DNA of 64,000 nt. It comes from Prorocentrum cordatum. Its lineage: Eukaryota; Sar; Dinophyceae; Prorocentrales; Prorocentraceae. A program made the position numbers and the translations under genes. Below are positions 40,143 through 51,280 of this stretch, piece after piece. The notes below the pieces were generated by a model. That model was not told where the DNA came from. It ran no database searches and was given only the letters and a program-made list of their open reading frames with translations. The DNA lies in assembly GCA_963575745.1 (NCBI GenBank), contig CAUYUJ010007502.1:262501-326500 (forward strand), in the 5' to 3' direction. Within the stretch, counting starts at the first letter, position 1. The number at the start of each line of letters is the position of its first letter.

Positions 40143-40553
40143 TCAGCATGAGGCCTCTGAGATTTCGATCCAAATAGTCCCGACGCGTCCTGTTTGAAGG
40201 CCAGGTGGCACATGCCTGGGCCGGACTCCGAAGTTGCTGCCGGCCATAGCACCCACAGGACCTGCTAACCATAGGCCGAGGGGCTCGTTATACAACCAAC
40301 TGTGAGACGGATGAACCCACCTCCCAGCTAGATGTAAACGCCGCCCTTGAGGAACCCTGAAGATATGATCGGAATTTCGTTCTATTCGGAAACAATGTGA
40401 ATTCAGAAACTCCGCGCGCGGGAAGGAGGAGGGGCACCCTTCCAGGACGTTCTGGGTGGGGGTCCCTGGAGGCCCAGTCGCCTTGTTCGATGAAAGCGGG
40501 GTGGTTCCAGGCTGCTTTTTGGCCGCCCAAGTGGGGCGCGAGTACTCAGACAA
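40143..40553 (-). CDS. Unrecognised ORF, 136 codons
   Basis: A frame of mixed composition in non-repetitive DNA (GRRLHLAGRWVHPSHSWLYN, then GPVGAMAGSNFGVRPRHVPP). There is no domain, coding context or splice partner. A transcribed non-coding RNA on either strand is equally possible. Confidence 0.2.
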   Translation of the reverse strand: MSEYSRPTWAAKKQPGTTPLSSNKATGPPGTPTQNVLEGCPSSFPRAEFLNSHCFRIERNSDHIFRVPQGRRLHLAGRWVHPSHSWLYNEPLGLWLAGPVGAMAGSNFGVRPRHVPPGLQTGRVGTIWIEISEASC

Positions 40554-40689
40554 ACGTTTGTGTCACAACTTTATGCCTCTGGGACCCCTGCCGGGTACTG
40601 CGACCGTCATAAGACGGTCCCGGATGAAGCACTGGTCTCAGAGGAAAAGGTCCAGGCCTCCGGGCTGGTCCACGTTGTGAGCCAAAAAC

Positions 40690-40759
40690 CTCCGAATCGG
40701 AGGTGTGGGCCGAGTGGATGTGGTCGGCGGATCGCGCCGCATCGCCAACGATGCGGCGC
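40690..40759. other. Two small perfect hairpins
   Basis: CCTCCGAATCGGAGG at about 40689 is near-palindromic. GCGCCGCATCG and CGATGCGGCGC at 40734-40759 form an 11-bp stem with a CCAA loop. Neither is followed by a T run. Confidence 0.5.
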
Positions 40760-41640
40760 CATGCAGAGCCCGATGCTCCGCCAGCGCCGATGATTCGCTG
40801 ATGCAGCGGGGGCCCTCCGTCCCCCGTCTGCTCTGGGCCCCACCTGGGCAGTCGACGACACACGGGCGATGCCAAGGGGGGTCGCTACCTCCTCCTGGAA
40901 GTTGAGGATCACCGAGGAGGAGGGAGCGGGACGAAGCGGTGAAGCTCCGTAGGAGGAAGGATGCGGGCGACGGGCGGCTTGCTCTCCTTCTCTCCGTGTG
41001 TATGCGGTGCTGCCTGGCACTGGGCTCGGGTGGCCTCGCCACCCCGAGCTCGTCACCACGCCCTTGTCCTGTCAGCCTGCGCTCGGCCCCGCCGGGTGCG
41101 GGCCAACGGACGCCGCGAGCGTGTCGCCCCGATGGCTTGGCATCGATGACCGAGGAGGCCTCGGGACGCTTCTGGGCGTCTCTGGGGGGTCCAGGTGGGC
41201 CCTGTTCCTGGGGAAGGTGGCGACCCCCTTGGTGGTGCACTCCGTTGGAGTTGCCTAGACGACCACGAACGTCGTCGTCGACGACCGCTCGTCGACGAGC
41301 GTTAGAATGAAAGAAATAAGGGGAAGTGCTGGTATGTTGATACTTTCAGAGTAGCCGTAAAATAGGTTACGCAAATAGGTTAACCACAACGTATACGTAG
41401 ACTCGACATATGTAAGTGATATGGCATTATGATATATTGCGTAAGTTCTCCAAGCGCAAGCGGTGTTTGCAGCGCGCAGCGATTGCCTTGCCGGGGGAGC
41501 CGATTGTCATGGCAGCCCAAGGCGCTCATGCGTCCTGCAGCGGCGCGCGTGACCAGCTTCCGTGAATTGGCGCGGCGCGGGGCCTGGCGTCATTTGTGCG
41601 CGTCCAGCAAATTATTGGCTAGGGGCCCGCCCATCTGCAG
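40760..41640. other. Stretch without a supportable gene
   Basis: GC-rich frames with no domain. A short AT-richer segment at 41290-41450 has low-complexity ATA/TAA words. Confidence 0.35.
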
Positions 41641-41649
41641 TTCTGATCG

Positions 41650-42290
41650 TAGTTTCTGGTGGAATTTCTTCGGGGCCAGGGGGTGCGCGACAGGAGCGCG
41701 CCGAAACGAGCCAGGGCCGCCGCGCGAGCGGTGCCGGCGGGGTCGGGGCTTTCAGCGGGGCATCCTGCGGGGCCACGACACGCGTGACAGTCGCGCAAAT
41801 ATGCCGCGCCCAGCCGCTGCCGCCAGGGCCTTCGGCGGGCCCCCCCGTCGAGCCGCGAACTGCGCGAGGGTTCTGCAGGTGCCGCGTGCGGCCGCCGCTT
41901 CTGGGGCCTTCGGCTGAGGCCCCATGGGGCCACGACGCGCGCGAGTGGTGCGCAATTACGCGCGCGGCCGCTGACGCTAGGACATGCGGCGGGTTCCCTT
42001 ATTCGTGCCATCGAACTCGCGACGTGTGCGCATGTGCCGCGCGCGGCTGATGCCGCCGAGGCCTTTGATGGAGACCGGGGAGTGCAAGTACCGCGCGCGG
42101 CCGCTGCCACCGTGGCCTCGACGCAGTCGCCCGTGGGGCCGCGAAGCGTGCGAGGGGTGTGCAAGTAGGGCGCGCGGCCTCTGCCACTGCGGCTTCCGGT
42201 TGGGCTAATGCTTGAGGGGCCTGCGAGCGCCGCGCGCGGCCGCCGCCGCTGGGGGCTTCGGTGGGCCCCCCATCGGGGGCGACGGCTGGG
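41650..42290. repeat. Diverged relative of the 89-bp array
   Basis: The words GGGGCCACGACGCGCGCGAG, GGCCGCTGCC and GGGGCCTTCGG recur at roughly 85-90 bp with heavy divergence, matching the word order of 35850-36795. Confidence 0.55.
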
Positions 42291-42659
42291 GCCCCCTTCG
42301 GGGCCGCGTTTTTTTTTTGCGCGGGGGCATTGCCCTTGAGGCGCCGCCCCAACGACGAGCGGTCGACGAAGACGAGTTGCCGACGACGAGCGGTCAGCGG
42401 CGAGACCCTCATGCCCAACGTATCCAAAAGGCAACGGCATGAACAAACACACGACCTGAATCTCAGACCCCATCTTTTTGTGCCACTTTTCGAGCCGGAT
42501 CGATATGTGAGGTTCTTGGGCCCCAATAGGAATGCAAACGCCCCTGCGAAGCGCTGCAATGCAGGATATGCGGGGCGGTCGACGCTAGGTCGGTGACAAG
42601 CGGTCCACGATCGGTTGAGCCGCGAGGCGAGGCACAATGGCCTACGGCGCGGCGCGGCG

Positions 42660-43225
42660 CGACGACGACGACTAACGGGCGACAGCGACGAAACGGCGGT
42701 CGACGATGAGCGGTCGACGACGACGGTTGGTCAACGATGACGAACGGTCGACGACGAGCGGTCGTCGACGACGAAAAAGGCGGGCGACCACGAGCTTTCG
42801 GCGACGACGAGTGGTCCTCGACGACAGGCGGCTGACGACGACGACGACGAAAAGGCGATCGGCGACGACGAGCGGCCGACGACGACGGGCGATCGACGAC
42901 GAGCGGCCCTTGACGACGAAGAGGCGGTCGACGACGAGCGGTCGACGACGACGAACGGCCGACGACGAGTGGTCGTTGATCACGAAATGGCTGACGACGT
43001 GCGGTCGACGACAATGAGTGGTCGACGACGAGCGGTCGACGACGTTGACGCACGGTCGACGACGACGAACGGTGATCGACGACGAGCCGTCGACGACGAC
43101 GAAAACGCAGACGACGACGAGTGGTCGACGCCGACGAGCCGTCGACGACGACGACCGGTCGTCGACGACGAACACACGGCGGACGACGAGTGGTCGACGA
43201 CGAGGGGTCGACGAGCGTTCGAGCC
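42660..43225. repeat. GACGAC/GAGCGGTC minisatellite
   Basis: Variants of GACGACGAGCGGTCGACGAC repeat over about 560 bp without a fixed period. The word GTCGAC occurs very often. Open frames on both strands are repeat-encoded. Confidence 0.85.
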
Positions 43226-43910
43226 GCAAGGTGGAGCACGCCGGCCTGCGGCGCGGCGCAGCGCGCCGGGCGGCGAGCTGCACGCCCTCTCGCACGGGGC
43301 GTTCGGGGAGCGGCCGGCCGCCCGCCGGTCGTTGCGGGTCGGGGACGTTCGACGTATGGCAGGGTCGTCTAGTGTTTCAGGGGTGCCGACCCTAGATAGC
43401 TGTCCAGATAGGATCGCGCCGTGCAACAATCAGGGCGGGAGGTTTTGGTAAGTTTCGGCCTCGGGGGGCCCTCTCTGGGTTTCGGGACCGTTAAACAACG
43501 ACTCAGGATGAACAACCAATGCTGGGAGAAGGGTCGGAACTTCTGGGGTCCCCGTCTGGAAAAAATCAGGACGTTTGTGGACTGCTCCAGAGCGAAACAA
43601 AGACGTGCATGCACATGGAGCCGCTTTGGTTCCGAGTGTATGAATTGCGCGAACGTTCGTATCAGGCGGCCAGTCTCGCGGATGGGGGGGGCCGTGTTCA
43701 TGCGCGTGGTTGGACGCGTACGTTTTGGGGGTGCTCCCTAGTACTGCAGGTTCTTCCACTTTCTCATAACTTTCGACCTCTCGGGGCCCTGACTGGGGAC
43801 TGGGCCTCGGGCCCGTCAAACCACGACTCGGGATAAAAAATGGGTCCTGGGGAAGTGGTCGAGATATCGGGGGCTCGCGCTTGAACAAATCGAGACGCCG
43901 GTCTCTGGGT

Positions 43911-44100
43911 ACGGCAAGTTCCCGTCGTGTCGACCAGCGGCGACCCCGCCGCCAGCGTTCAACGTGCCGCCGACGTTCAACGTGAACGCCGCCGGCGACC
44001 TAGAATCTGTCGATGTTGAAACGATCGAACGTTTTCGGAAATGGCCGATTGTTAAAGCTTGAACGGTCCACCCGGTGTCGGCATGAAACGAACTTGCCGT
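43911..44100. mobile_element. MITE family 3, copy 2
   Basis: The ends ACGGCAAGTTC and GAACTTGCCGT are inverted repeats. Inside, GCGTTCAACGT, GACGTTCAACGTGAACG and CGGTGTC match the design of 22468-22680. The two copies are clearly diverged. Confidence 0.65.
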
Positions 44101-44246
44101 CCGATTTTGCATTTTTACCTAACAGCGAAGACTGATAGGTTTCTAGTAGGGTCAAAAGAGAGCATCATGACTCCCCAGGGGGGTCTGGGCAGATGGGGGA
44201 CGGGTGCCGCGGAAAACCGGGGATTCTTTTTTAACCAACAGTAACG

Positions 44247-44512
44247 CACTTCGTGGTCTTCGAGTTCCCAGAACTCCATTCCTGGGCATGATTTTGAATG
44301 CCCGGAGCCAACTGTAGGCCACCTCGTGGTCTTCGAGTTCCCAAAGCTCCGTTCCTGGGCATGATTTTGAATACCCGGAGCCAACTGTAGGCCACTTCGT
44401 GGTCTTCGAGTTCCCAGAACTCCATTCCTGGGCATGATTTTGAATACCCGGAGCCAACTGTAGGCCACTTCGTGGTCTTCGAGTTCCCAGAACTCCATTC
44501 CCGGGCCACATT
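44247..44512. repeat. 73-bp tandem repeat, four copies
   Basis: The unit beginning CACTTCGTGGTCTTCGAGTT starts at 44247, 44320, 44393 and 44466. Copies are almost identical, so the array is recent. It abuts the CTGAGG minisatellite. Confidence 0.95.
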
Positions 44513-44515
44513 TTT

Positions 44516-46060
44516 TAATGCTGATGCAGGCTGATGTTGAGGCTGCTGCAGGCTGAAGCTGAGGCAGGCTGAGGCTGAGGCCGAGGCTGAAGGCAGACTG
44601 AGGCTGAGGCTGAAGCAGGCTGAGGCTGAAGCTGAGGCAGGCTGAGGCTGAGGCTGAGGCAGGCTGATGCTGAGGCAGGCTGAGGCTGAGGCTGATGCAG
44701 GCTGAGGCTGATGCAGGCTGAGGCTGAGGCTGAGGCTGAGACCGAGGCTAAAGGCAGACTGAGGCTGAGGCTGAAGCAGGCTGAGGCTGAGGCTGAGGCA
44801 GGCTGAGGCTGAGGCTGAGGCTGAGGCTGAGGCTGAGGCTGAGGCTGATGCTGATGCTGAGGCAGGCTTAGGCTGAGGCTGAGGCTGAGGCAGGCTGAGG
44901 CTGAGGCAGGCTGAGGCTGAGGCCGAGGCTGAAGGCAGACTGAGGCTGAGGCTGAAGCAGGCTGAGGCTGAGGCTGAGGCAGGCTGAGGCTGAGGCTGAG
45001 GCTGAGGCTGAGGCTGAGGCTGAGGCTGAGGCAGGCTGAGGCTGAGGCAGGCTGAGGCTGAGGCTGAGGCAGGCTGAGGCTGAGGCTGAGGCTGAGAGGC
45101 AGGCTGAGGCTGAGGCTGAGGCAGGCTGAGGCTGAGGCTGAGGCTGAGGCTGTTGAGGCAGGCTGAGGCTGAGGCTGAGGCAGGCTGAGGCTGAGGCAGG
45201 CTGAGCTGAGGCTGAGGGCTGAGCTGAGGCTGAGCTGAGGCTGAGGCTGAGGCTGAGGCTGAGGCTGAGGCAGGCTGAGCTGAGCAGGCTGAGGCTGAGG
45301 CTGAGGCTGAGGCTGAGGCTGAGGCTGAGGCTGAGGGCTGAGGCTGAGGCTGAGGCAGAGAAGCTGAGGCTGAGGCTGAGGCAGGCTGAGGCTGAGGCTG
45401 AGGCTGAGGCTGAGGCTGAGGAGGCAGGCTGCTGAGGCTGAGGCTGAGGGCTGAGGCTGAGGCTGAGGCAGGCTGAGGCTGAGGCTGAGGCAGGCTGAGC
45501 TGAGGCAGGCTGAGGCTGAGGCTGATGCAGGCTGAGGCTGAGGCAGGCTGAGGCTGAGGCCGAGGCTGAAGGCAGACTGAGGCTGAGGCTGAAGCAGGCT
45601 GAGGCTGAGGCTGAGGCAGGCTGAGGCTGAGGCTGAGGCAGGCTGATGCTGAGGCAGGCTGAGGCTGAGGCTGAGGCTGATGCAGGCTGAGGCTGAGGCT
45701 GAGGCAGGCTGAGGCTGCTGAGGGCTGAGGCTGAGGCTGAGGCTGAGGAGGCTGAGGCTGAGGCTGAGGCTGAGGCTGAGGCTGAGGCTGAGGCTGAGGC
45801 TGAGGCTGAGGCTGAGGCTGAGGCTGAGGCTGAGGCTGAGGCAGAGGCTGAGGCAGAGGCTGAGGCAGGCTGAGGCTGAGGCTGAGGCTGAGAGGCAGAC
45901 GCTGAGGCAGGCTGAGGCTGAGGCTGAGGCTGTGGCTGAGGCTGAAGGCTGAGGCTGAGGCTGAGGCTGAGGCAGGCTGAGGCTGAGGCTGAGGCAGGCT
46001 GATGCTGAGGCAGGCTGAGGCTGAGGCTGTGACTGCGACTGCCGTTGCCACTGCGACTGT
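44516..46060. repeat. CTGAGG hexamer minisatellite, about 1.5 kb
   Basis: Long runs of GAGGCT with GCAGGCTGAG and GATGCAGG variants in higher-order blocks. Since the hexamer is a multiple of three, a minus-strand frame of 610 codons runs through it as Ser-Ala, Pro-Gln or Leu-Ser repeats and on into the 73-bp array. No start context or domain suggests a real protein. Confidence 0.95.
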
Positions 46061-46558
46061 CATCGCGAATGCGACTGCGACTGCGAGAACAGCAGAATTC
46101 TACAACTGGATTCTCATCTGAATCGTAAGGGGAATGCTTCAAGATATGTTTTTACACATCGCTGTTAGGTTGCTTTGCCGGGATAATTTTCCACAATTGG
46201 CGGTTTCGCCCGATGTCGGACCCTCTGACCACTGGGGTCCCGAGACCGCTGAATTCAAGCAGTGGCGAAGCGCACCGAGTTGCTCATAAGAATGCTCTGA
46301 GAACCGCTCTTGGTTTGCACGACGTGTTCTCAGAACACTCCTGTCTGAGACCCTCCTGTCTAGATATCACCAGCTTCAAGTCCCAAGAGCACTGTTGTCC
46401 GGCATTCGCCCACTGGGGGGACCCCCTGGGCCCAGACTGGGGGCCCCGAGGCCGCCGCAGGCGCTGCGACGGCAGCCGCCTCTGCGCCTGGGCAGCGGCG
46501 CCCCCGCGCCCCGGCGCCCCCGCGCCCTCCCCATACAGGAAAGCTGCGCACCCTTGGC

Positions 46559-46750
46559 TCGGGCCGCGCGAAAGGGGGGGATTGGGAAAGGGGGGGTTAC
46601 GAAATTTGCTGCATGCAGCTGATTTCGGCCTCACCGAGGGGCCCATTCCTCGATACATGGGCGCCTCCGGCGCCGGGAGGCGCCGGGAAAATCAGCTACG
46701 GGAAAATCAGCTACGTGACCTTTGCTATCCCCCCCTTTCGCCCGACCCGA
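46559..46750 (+). mobile_element. MITE family 2, copy 3, 5-bp target duplication
   Basis: TIRs TCGGGCCGCGCGAAAGGGGG and CCCCCTTTCGCCCGACCCGA. TTGGC flanks both ends (46554-46558 and 46751-46755). The interior matches copies 1 and 2 except for a small internal duplication (GGGAAAATCAGCTACG twice) and a deletion. Confidence 0.9.
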
Positions 46751-46833
46751 TTGGCTCACGCCTGCCCGGGGTCACTCCTGCGCGTGGCCGAGTCTTCGGG
46801 GGAACGTTGCGGGGGGGGGGGGGGCAGGCTCAG

Positions 46834-46990
46834 GGATGGACGCCAGGGGTGGACCCGAGCGGTGTTTGGAAGACTTCGTGGGCCGTCCTCGTTTCGATTT
46901 CGTTTTGCGCGAAAGGCGGATCGAAGACAAGATGAGGGAAAACGATAACAAAACGAAAACGAAAAACACCGTTTAGGTTTAGCCCTGATG
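46834..46990 (+). repeat. Dispersed repeat, copy 1
   Basis: It contains GGCGGATCGAAGACAAGATG and then GAGGGAAAACGATAACAAAA and CGAAAACGAAAAAC. A second copy is at about 50205-50352 in the same orientation. Confidence 0.65.
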
Positions 46991-46999
46991 GACGCATCG

Positions 47000-48030
47000 A
47001 CACCCAATCGCCCATTCCCTGCACTAGTGGTCCACAACGGTCATCTTCGCCCGGTTCCGGGCCCCAGGATCCTCCCAGAGCGACCCGTCTCGAAGCAGAG
47101 TGCAGCCTGGTGTGGGTTAGGGCTCTGGTCGGGATGTGCCGCGATGGTCGTCCGAGTGCGGTTTTGGCGTTGGGACGGCAGCGTGCGATGCGGCGCCGCC
47201 AGCCCACGTGCCGCACGCCGTCCCACACCTCGGGGGCAGCGCGCACCGAAGCAGCCCCGGCGGGGGGACATCGTGCGCAGGAGGGGGGTCCTTGCGGGGG
47301 GATCGCCTCACAGGGACAGCGCGTGGCGTTTGGAGCGCGAGGTTGCGCGCTGCCTTTCCAGCGCCAGCCGTACCCCTCAGGTGAGGTGCGGTGTTTGTTT
47401 CACAGCCGTCCGGGAAGCGTAGGGCTCGAGTGGCCCGGAGCTCGGACTTGCTGCCGATGTCTGACGAACCCGCCTTGGGTTCTGACGGTCCACTTGTCAT
47501 GGGATGCTTGCCGCGGGAGCTCGCGTCTGATTTCAGACTGAGTCTCTTTAGTTTCCTGACGGCCCCGTCAGGCCAACCCGAGTCCCCCGAACTCGAGTGC
47601 ACGTCTCCCGATCCGGGCGTGGCAAATTTTACACAAAGGGCGTTTTCGTCGGGTCTCGGGCCCCAGGATCCTTCAGGGGCAACTTTAGAGGGGAATAACT
47701 GAACTCAAGGTCGGGCGCATCGACCCCCAATCAACCACCGAGGGAAGATGATCCTGATCTCGGTGGTGGTGGTAACACTCGGGCTTCTCAGGCAGCCGAG
47801 AGATTACCACCAGCACCAAGCTCTGAGATCATCTTCGCGAGTGGGGCCTCGAAAAGCGGGCCCCGGCTGCAGCATCCTCTGGTGCCGCACCGTGCTTCGG
47901 CCTGACGGAGCGAGGAGGAGGATGAGGAGGAGGAGGAGGAGGAGGAGGAGGGGGAGGAGAAGGAGGAGGAGGAGGATGAGGACGACGAGGCGGAGGAGAA
48001 GGAAGAGGAGCAGGAGGGGGCGCGTTGCGA
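47000..48030. other. No supportable gene; foldback and GGA run
   Basis: 47744-47836 is a foldback with arms of about 31 bp (AAGATGATCCTGATCTCGGT against its near reverse complement) and a loop of about 28 bases. GGA repeats lie at 47910-48020. Confidence 0.6.
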
Positions 48031-48284
48031 GGCACCCCTCAGATGTCGGCGTGGCACTCTCTTCTCGCGACGAGCGCGTTCTTCACCCGGCCTCGGGCCC
48101 CGGGGCCCTTCCGGGGCAGCGTGAGGGGGAGGCTATGCTCAGGGGGGGCGCGTGGACCCCCAATGCCGGCTCGCTGTTTCCCCCCTGCCACCCGACGTTC
48201 CCCAATCAGAGTTTTCCTCTGCAGGGGTCCCAGCGGATTCATGTGGTAAGGTGAGGTATGGCGCCGATTCGGCGGCCCGCCCGG

Positions 48285-48455
48285 GTGCCCTATAGCCGCA
48301 CGGCCCCACAGCCCTATAGCCCCATGGCCCCATGGCCCCATAGTCCCATAGCCCCCATAGCCCCCATAGCCCCCAGAGCCCCAGAGCCCCAGAGCCCCAG
48401 AGCCCCGTGGCCCTGAGGCCCCAGAGCCCTATAATAGCCCCAGAGCCCTGCAGCC
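48285..48455. repeat. CCCATAGCC / CCCCAGAGC short tandem repeat
   Basis: Nine- and ten-base words CCCCATAGC, CCCATAGCC and CCCCAGAGC alternate over about 170 bp. Confidence 0.85.
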
Positions 48456-48692
48456 CTAAAAAGATTCGGATTGGGCCTTTCCTCCGGTATCCTTTGTCTT
48501 TGTTTGTCGTGAGCTTCGGGCGTGGCATGCTTGCTCACAGCGGGCGAGTTCGCCGGGCCTCAAGGCCCCGGGCGGCCCTCCCGGGTCGACCCGGCCCGAG
48601 GAGGCCGCGGCAGGGTGGGGTCCCCAGGGTTCCTGTCGCGGTGTTTGGCGATGCTTCCAGTTTTTCGGGGCGTCGGATCTCAGGGTATAATC

Positions 48693-48860
48693 ACCAGCCA
48701 CCAAACCACCCCAACCCAACCCGAAGGCCCAAATTGGCCCTCGATTTCCAGTGGGGGGGGGTCGGGAACGATCGAGAAAGCACATGGAACCCGTACCCCC
48801 CCCGACCCGAAATCCGGGCCAAATTCGGATCTTCGGGTTGGGTTGGGGTGGTCTGGTAGG
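48693..48860. mobile_element. Foldback MITE-like element
   Basis: The left arm (ACCAGCCACCAAACCACCCC and AACCCAACCCGAAGGCCC) pairs with the right arm ending GGTTGGGGTGGTCTGGTAGG. The arms are about 55 bp. The interior has a poly-G (48752-48760) facing a poly-C run (48796-48804). Confidence 0.75.
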
Positions 48861-48870
48861 TACGTAGTCA

Positions 48871-49025
48871 TATACGCCACGTCGTTTGGTCGGCCACGGA
48901 GCAAAGGGGTTCGGCGACGGGGTTCGGTGTGTGTGTGTGTACGTGCGCACCAGCGTCCCGCGGCTTGGCAAGCTGGGGTGCGTATGCGCCGAGCTTCTTG
49001 GACAACCAAACGACTTGGTGCATAC
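48871..49025. mobile_element. Second foldback element, adjacent
   Basis: TATACGCCACGTCGTTTGGT at the left pairs with ACCAAACGACTTGGTGCATA at the right, with arms of about 26 bp and a GT run inside. It starts 10 bp after the previous foldback, so one is probably inserted beside the other or both belong to one compound element. Confidence 0.65.
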
Positions 49026-49219
49026 TTCGAGCACCTCCCAAGTCTGCCTTGGGGCCGCTTGCCGCCGGCGATGCCGCTCGTCGTCGATGCCTCCCATCGT
49101 CTTCGTTCTCGATGATGTCGCCCACGCGTCGGAGGAGGGAAAGATACCGATACCGCTACCCTTCCCTCGTCGAAACGGCTGGATTCGCCTCGAGTTTCTA
49201 GTCAGAGCGCACCCTTGCA

Positions 49220-49935
49220 GAGGTCCCCAGACGTCGCCGTCGTCCTCGCTGTCGTCGTCGTCGCCGTCATAGTCGTCTTTGTCGTCCTCGTCGCCGTCGT
49301 CGTCGTCGTCGCCGTCCAGTCTCGAGCTATGAGTCGATCGATCGATTGATCGTTGGGGTCTTCGATGGCAAATCATTGGAGCTTTATATGTACTGGTAGC
49401 TCCGTTTTCAGAGGGCATTAGCGTGCGCTAGAGCTTGGTAATCGATAAGAAAGCGCCGACTTAGTGTCGATTAGCGTCGTTTCAGCGTCGACTAGCGCGC
49501 GTCGCTTAGCATCTGTTTGCATCGATTCGCAAGAGCCAGCAAGGTGTCATGAGATGCTCCCTTGAATTCCTACGGGAAGATCGTATGCAGATCCCCTGTC
49601 GTCCTTCAGAGCGAGACGTCATAGCAAGGATACGCTCCAAGAGCTCCGAGACTCCCCGCACTCCCGCGATTCGGGTCCCGACCTGCTCCGCTGGAACGCA
49701 TCCTGAGCCAGTCGCATCACGACATCCTTCTCTGTGGGGAAACTCCGGGAGGCCTCGCGCGCCGCGCACTGGTTGCATCATCTGGTCCGCACGCCCGCCC
49801 CGTCAGATCTGGGACGACGCTCGCGCTGCGGTGCTCCGACCCCAAGTCCGACAGGCGTCGGACGTGGATCCGACGCACATCCAGCGCAATCCGACGTGGA
49901 CCCGACGCAAATCCGACGTGGACCCGACGCAAACA
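49220..49935. repeat. CGT microsatellite and 22-bp repeat
   Basis: GTCGTC/GCCGTC runs at about 49230-49315. AATCCGACGTGGACCCGACG repeats at about 49890-49930, preceded by diverged units from 49858. The stretch between holds no recognised gene. Confidence 0.7.
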
Positions 49936-50204
49936 TGGGGCCTCACGCGGCCGCGCGAGGCCTCCAGGATTCTCCTCGTGACCTTCGCTCCCATCTCCTC
50001 GCCCCTCTTTCCTCCTCGCCGGGGCCGCGGGTCGGGCGCTTTCTGCGGGTGGGCGGCGCCGGCCGCCGCCCGCCGCCGCTGCCGCCGCGCGGTCTCGGCG
50101 ATGCCTCGCCGTCGGTCGTCGCCCTCGCCCTGCTCGCCGTCGCCGAGGGTTCGGCGGGGTGCACTCTGGAGGCGGACGGCTTGGCATCGCTCGGACGTGT
50201 GCAT

Positions 50205-50352
50205 TTCTGTTCCAGGGGTCGACCTGGGCGGTGTTTTGGCCATTCCGTGGGCCCTTTTCAATTCCGATGTCGTTTTGCAGCAGAGGCGGACTGGAGACAC
50301 AGCGAGGGAAAACGAAAACAAAACGAAAACGAAAAACGCGGTGTAGGTCGAT
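50205..50352 (+). repeat. Dispersed repeat, copy 2
   Basis: It matches 46834-46990: GGCGGTGTTTTGGCC, GAGGCGGACTGGAGACACAG, GAGGGAAAACGAAAACAAAA and CGAAAACGAAAAACGCGGTG. Confidence 0.65.
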
Positions 50353-50359
50353 CTTTGCT

Positions 50360-51100
50360 TTTTCGGCGAAGACCGTATCGAGGAGCACATCGGATCATCT
50401 TGCGAATAAAGAAATATGTGCACGACATCGAGACATGCACGGGGAGTGGGCGTCCGTGCGATGTTGAGATAGGCGTCTGAGGTGGCCCAGCATTGATTTT
50501 GGGAGGTTCCGGGTTCGAGAAGGTTTTTTGGCCTCTGTCGGCCACGGGGCCCGTCTTCGGGCCCCAGGGTCAGACAAGGATCTGGGGCGAAGACTTGCAC
50601 CAGATGGAGCCCTGGGGGAGGGGCCCAGGGACCGATTTTGAGCGGAGTTGGCCTGCTCGCCGTCGCCGACGGTAACGGCCGGTAACTGTTGGATGGCGCG
50701 TCGCTCCGCTCGTTCTGGCCCACCGCGCCTCGACGCGACGTGCCATCCACGTCGCAGTTCCCAGGCGTCAAAGTTCCGAGCTCTGCCCAGGCCTCCGTCC
50801 CGCGGAGCGGAGCGACACGCTACCCGCTCACCCGGGAACGGCGCGTCGCCAGGTCGCCGCCGCGACACGCTGCTCCGCAAGTGCCAGATCTTTGGCAGAG
50901 TCCGCCTCGGTCCGAACGACCCGAGTCCTGCGGGGCCTGCCCGGCCTCCCTCGCCTCTCCGGCGTTTGGGCGGGCCGAGGCTGCCCCGTGCCTGCCCGGC
51001 CCAGCTGTGCAGCCATGGCACGGCCGGCCCGATTCGGTGCCCTCGCCGTCGGTCCTCGCCTTCGCCCGCGCCCTCTCTGCGGAAGGGCCATTCATCACTT
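50360..51100. other. Stretch without a supportable gene
   Basis: Long overlapping frames on both strands are due to high GC. No domain or splice signal was convincing. Confidence 0.4.
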
Positions 51101-51102
51101 GA

Positions 51103-51280
51103 ATTGGGCGTGGCTTCATGGGGGGGTCATAAATGGGGGGGTCAGAAACGGTCCCCTTTCGTGCCCCTTTCGGGCCCCTCCGGACCCCCAGGGGGCTCGT
51201 TTAGGTACCGTTTGGGTACCTTTTCGGACCACCCTCGCCACCCCCCCATTTATGACCCCTCCATTACGCAACGCCCAAAT
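51103..51280. mobile_element. MITE related to family 1, long TIR
   Basis: ATTGGGCGTGGCTTCATGGG and GGTCATAAATGGGGGGGT on the left mirror CCCCCCCATTTATGACCCCT and CCATTACGCAACGCCCAAAT on the right, about 36 bp in all. The interior word GGGTACCTTTTC and the GCGTAATGG part of the TIR link it to family 1. ATCAC or AAT flanks both sides at slightly different offsets, so the target duplication is unclear. Confidence 0.75.

Noticed and set aside
40143-40553. SRP RNA or other structured RNA gene
   Set aside because: Conserved SRP core words such as the GGAAAC tetraloop region are absent. No other RNA family was recognised.
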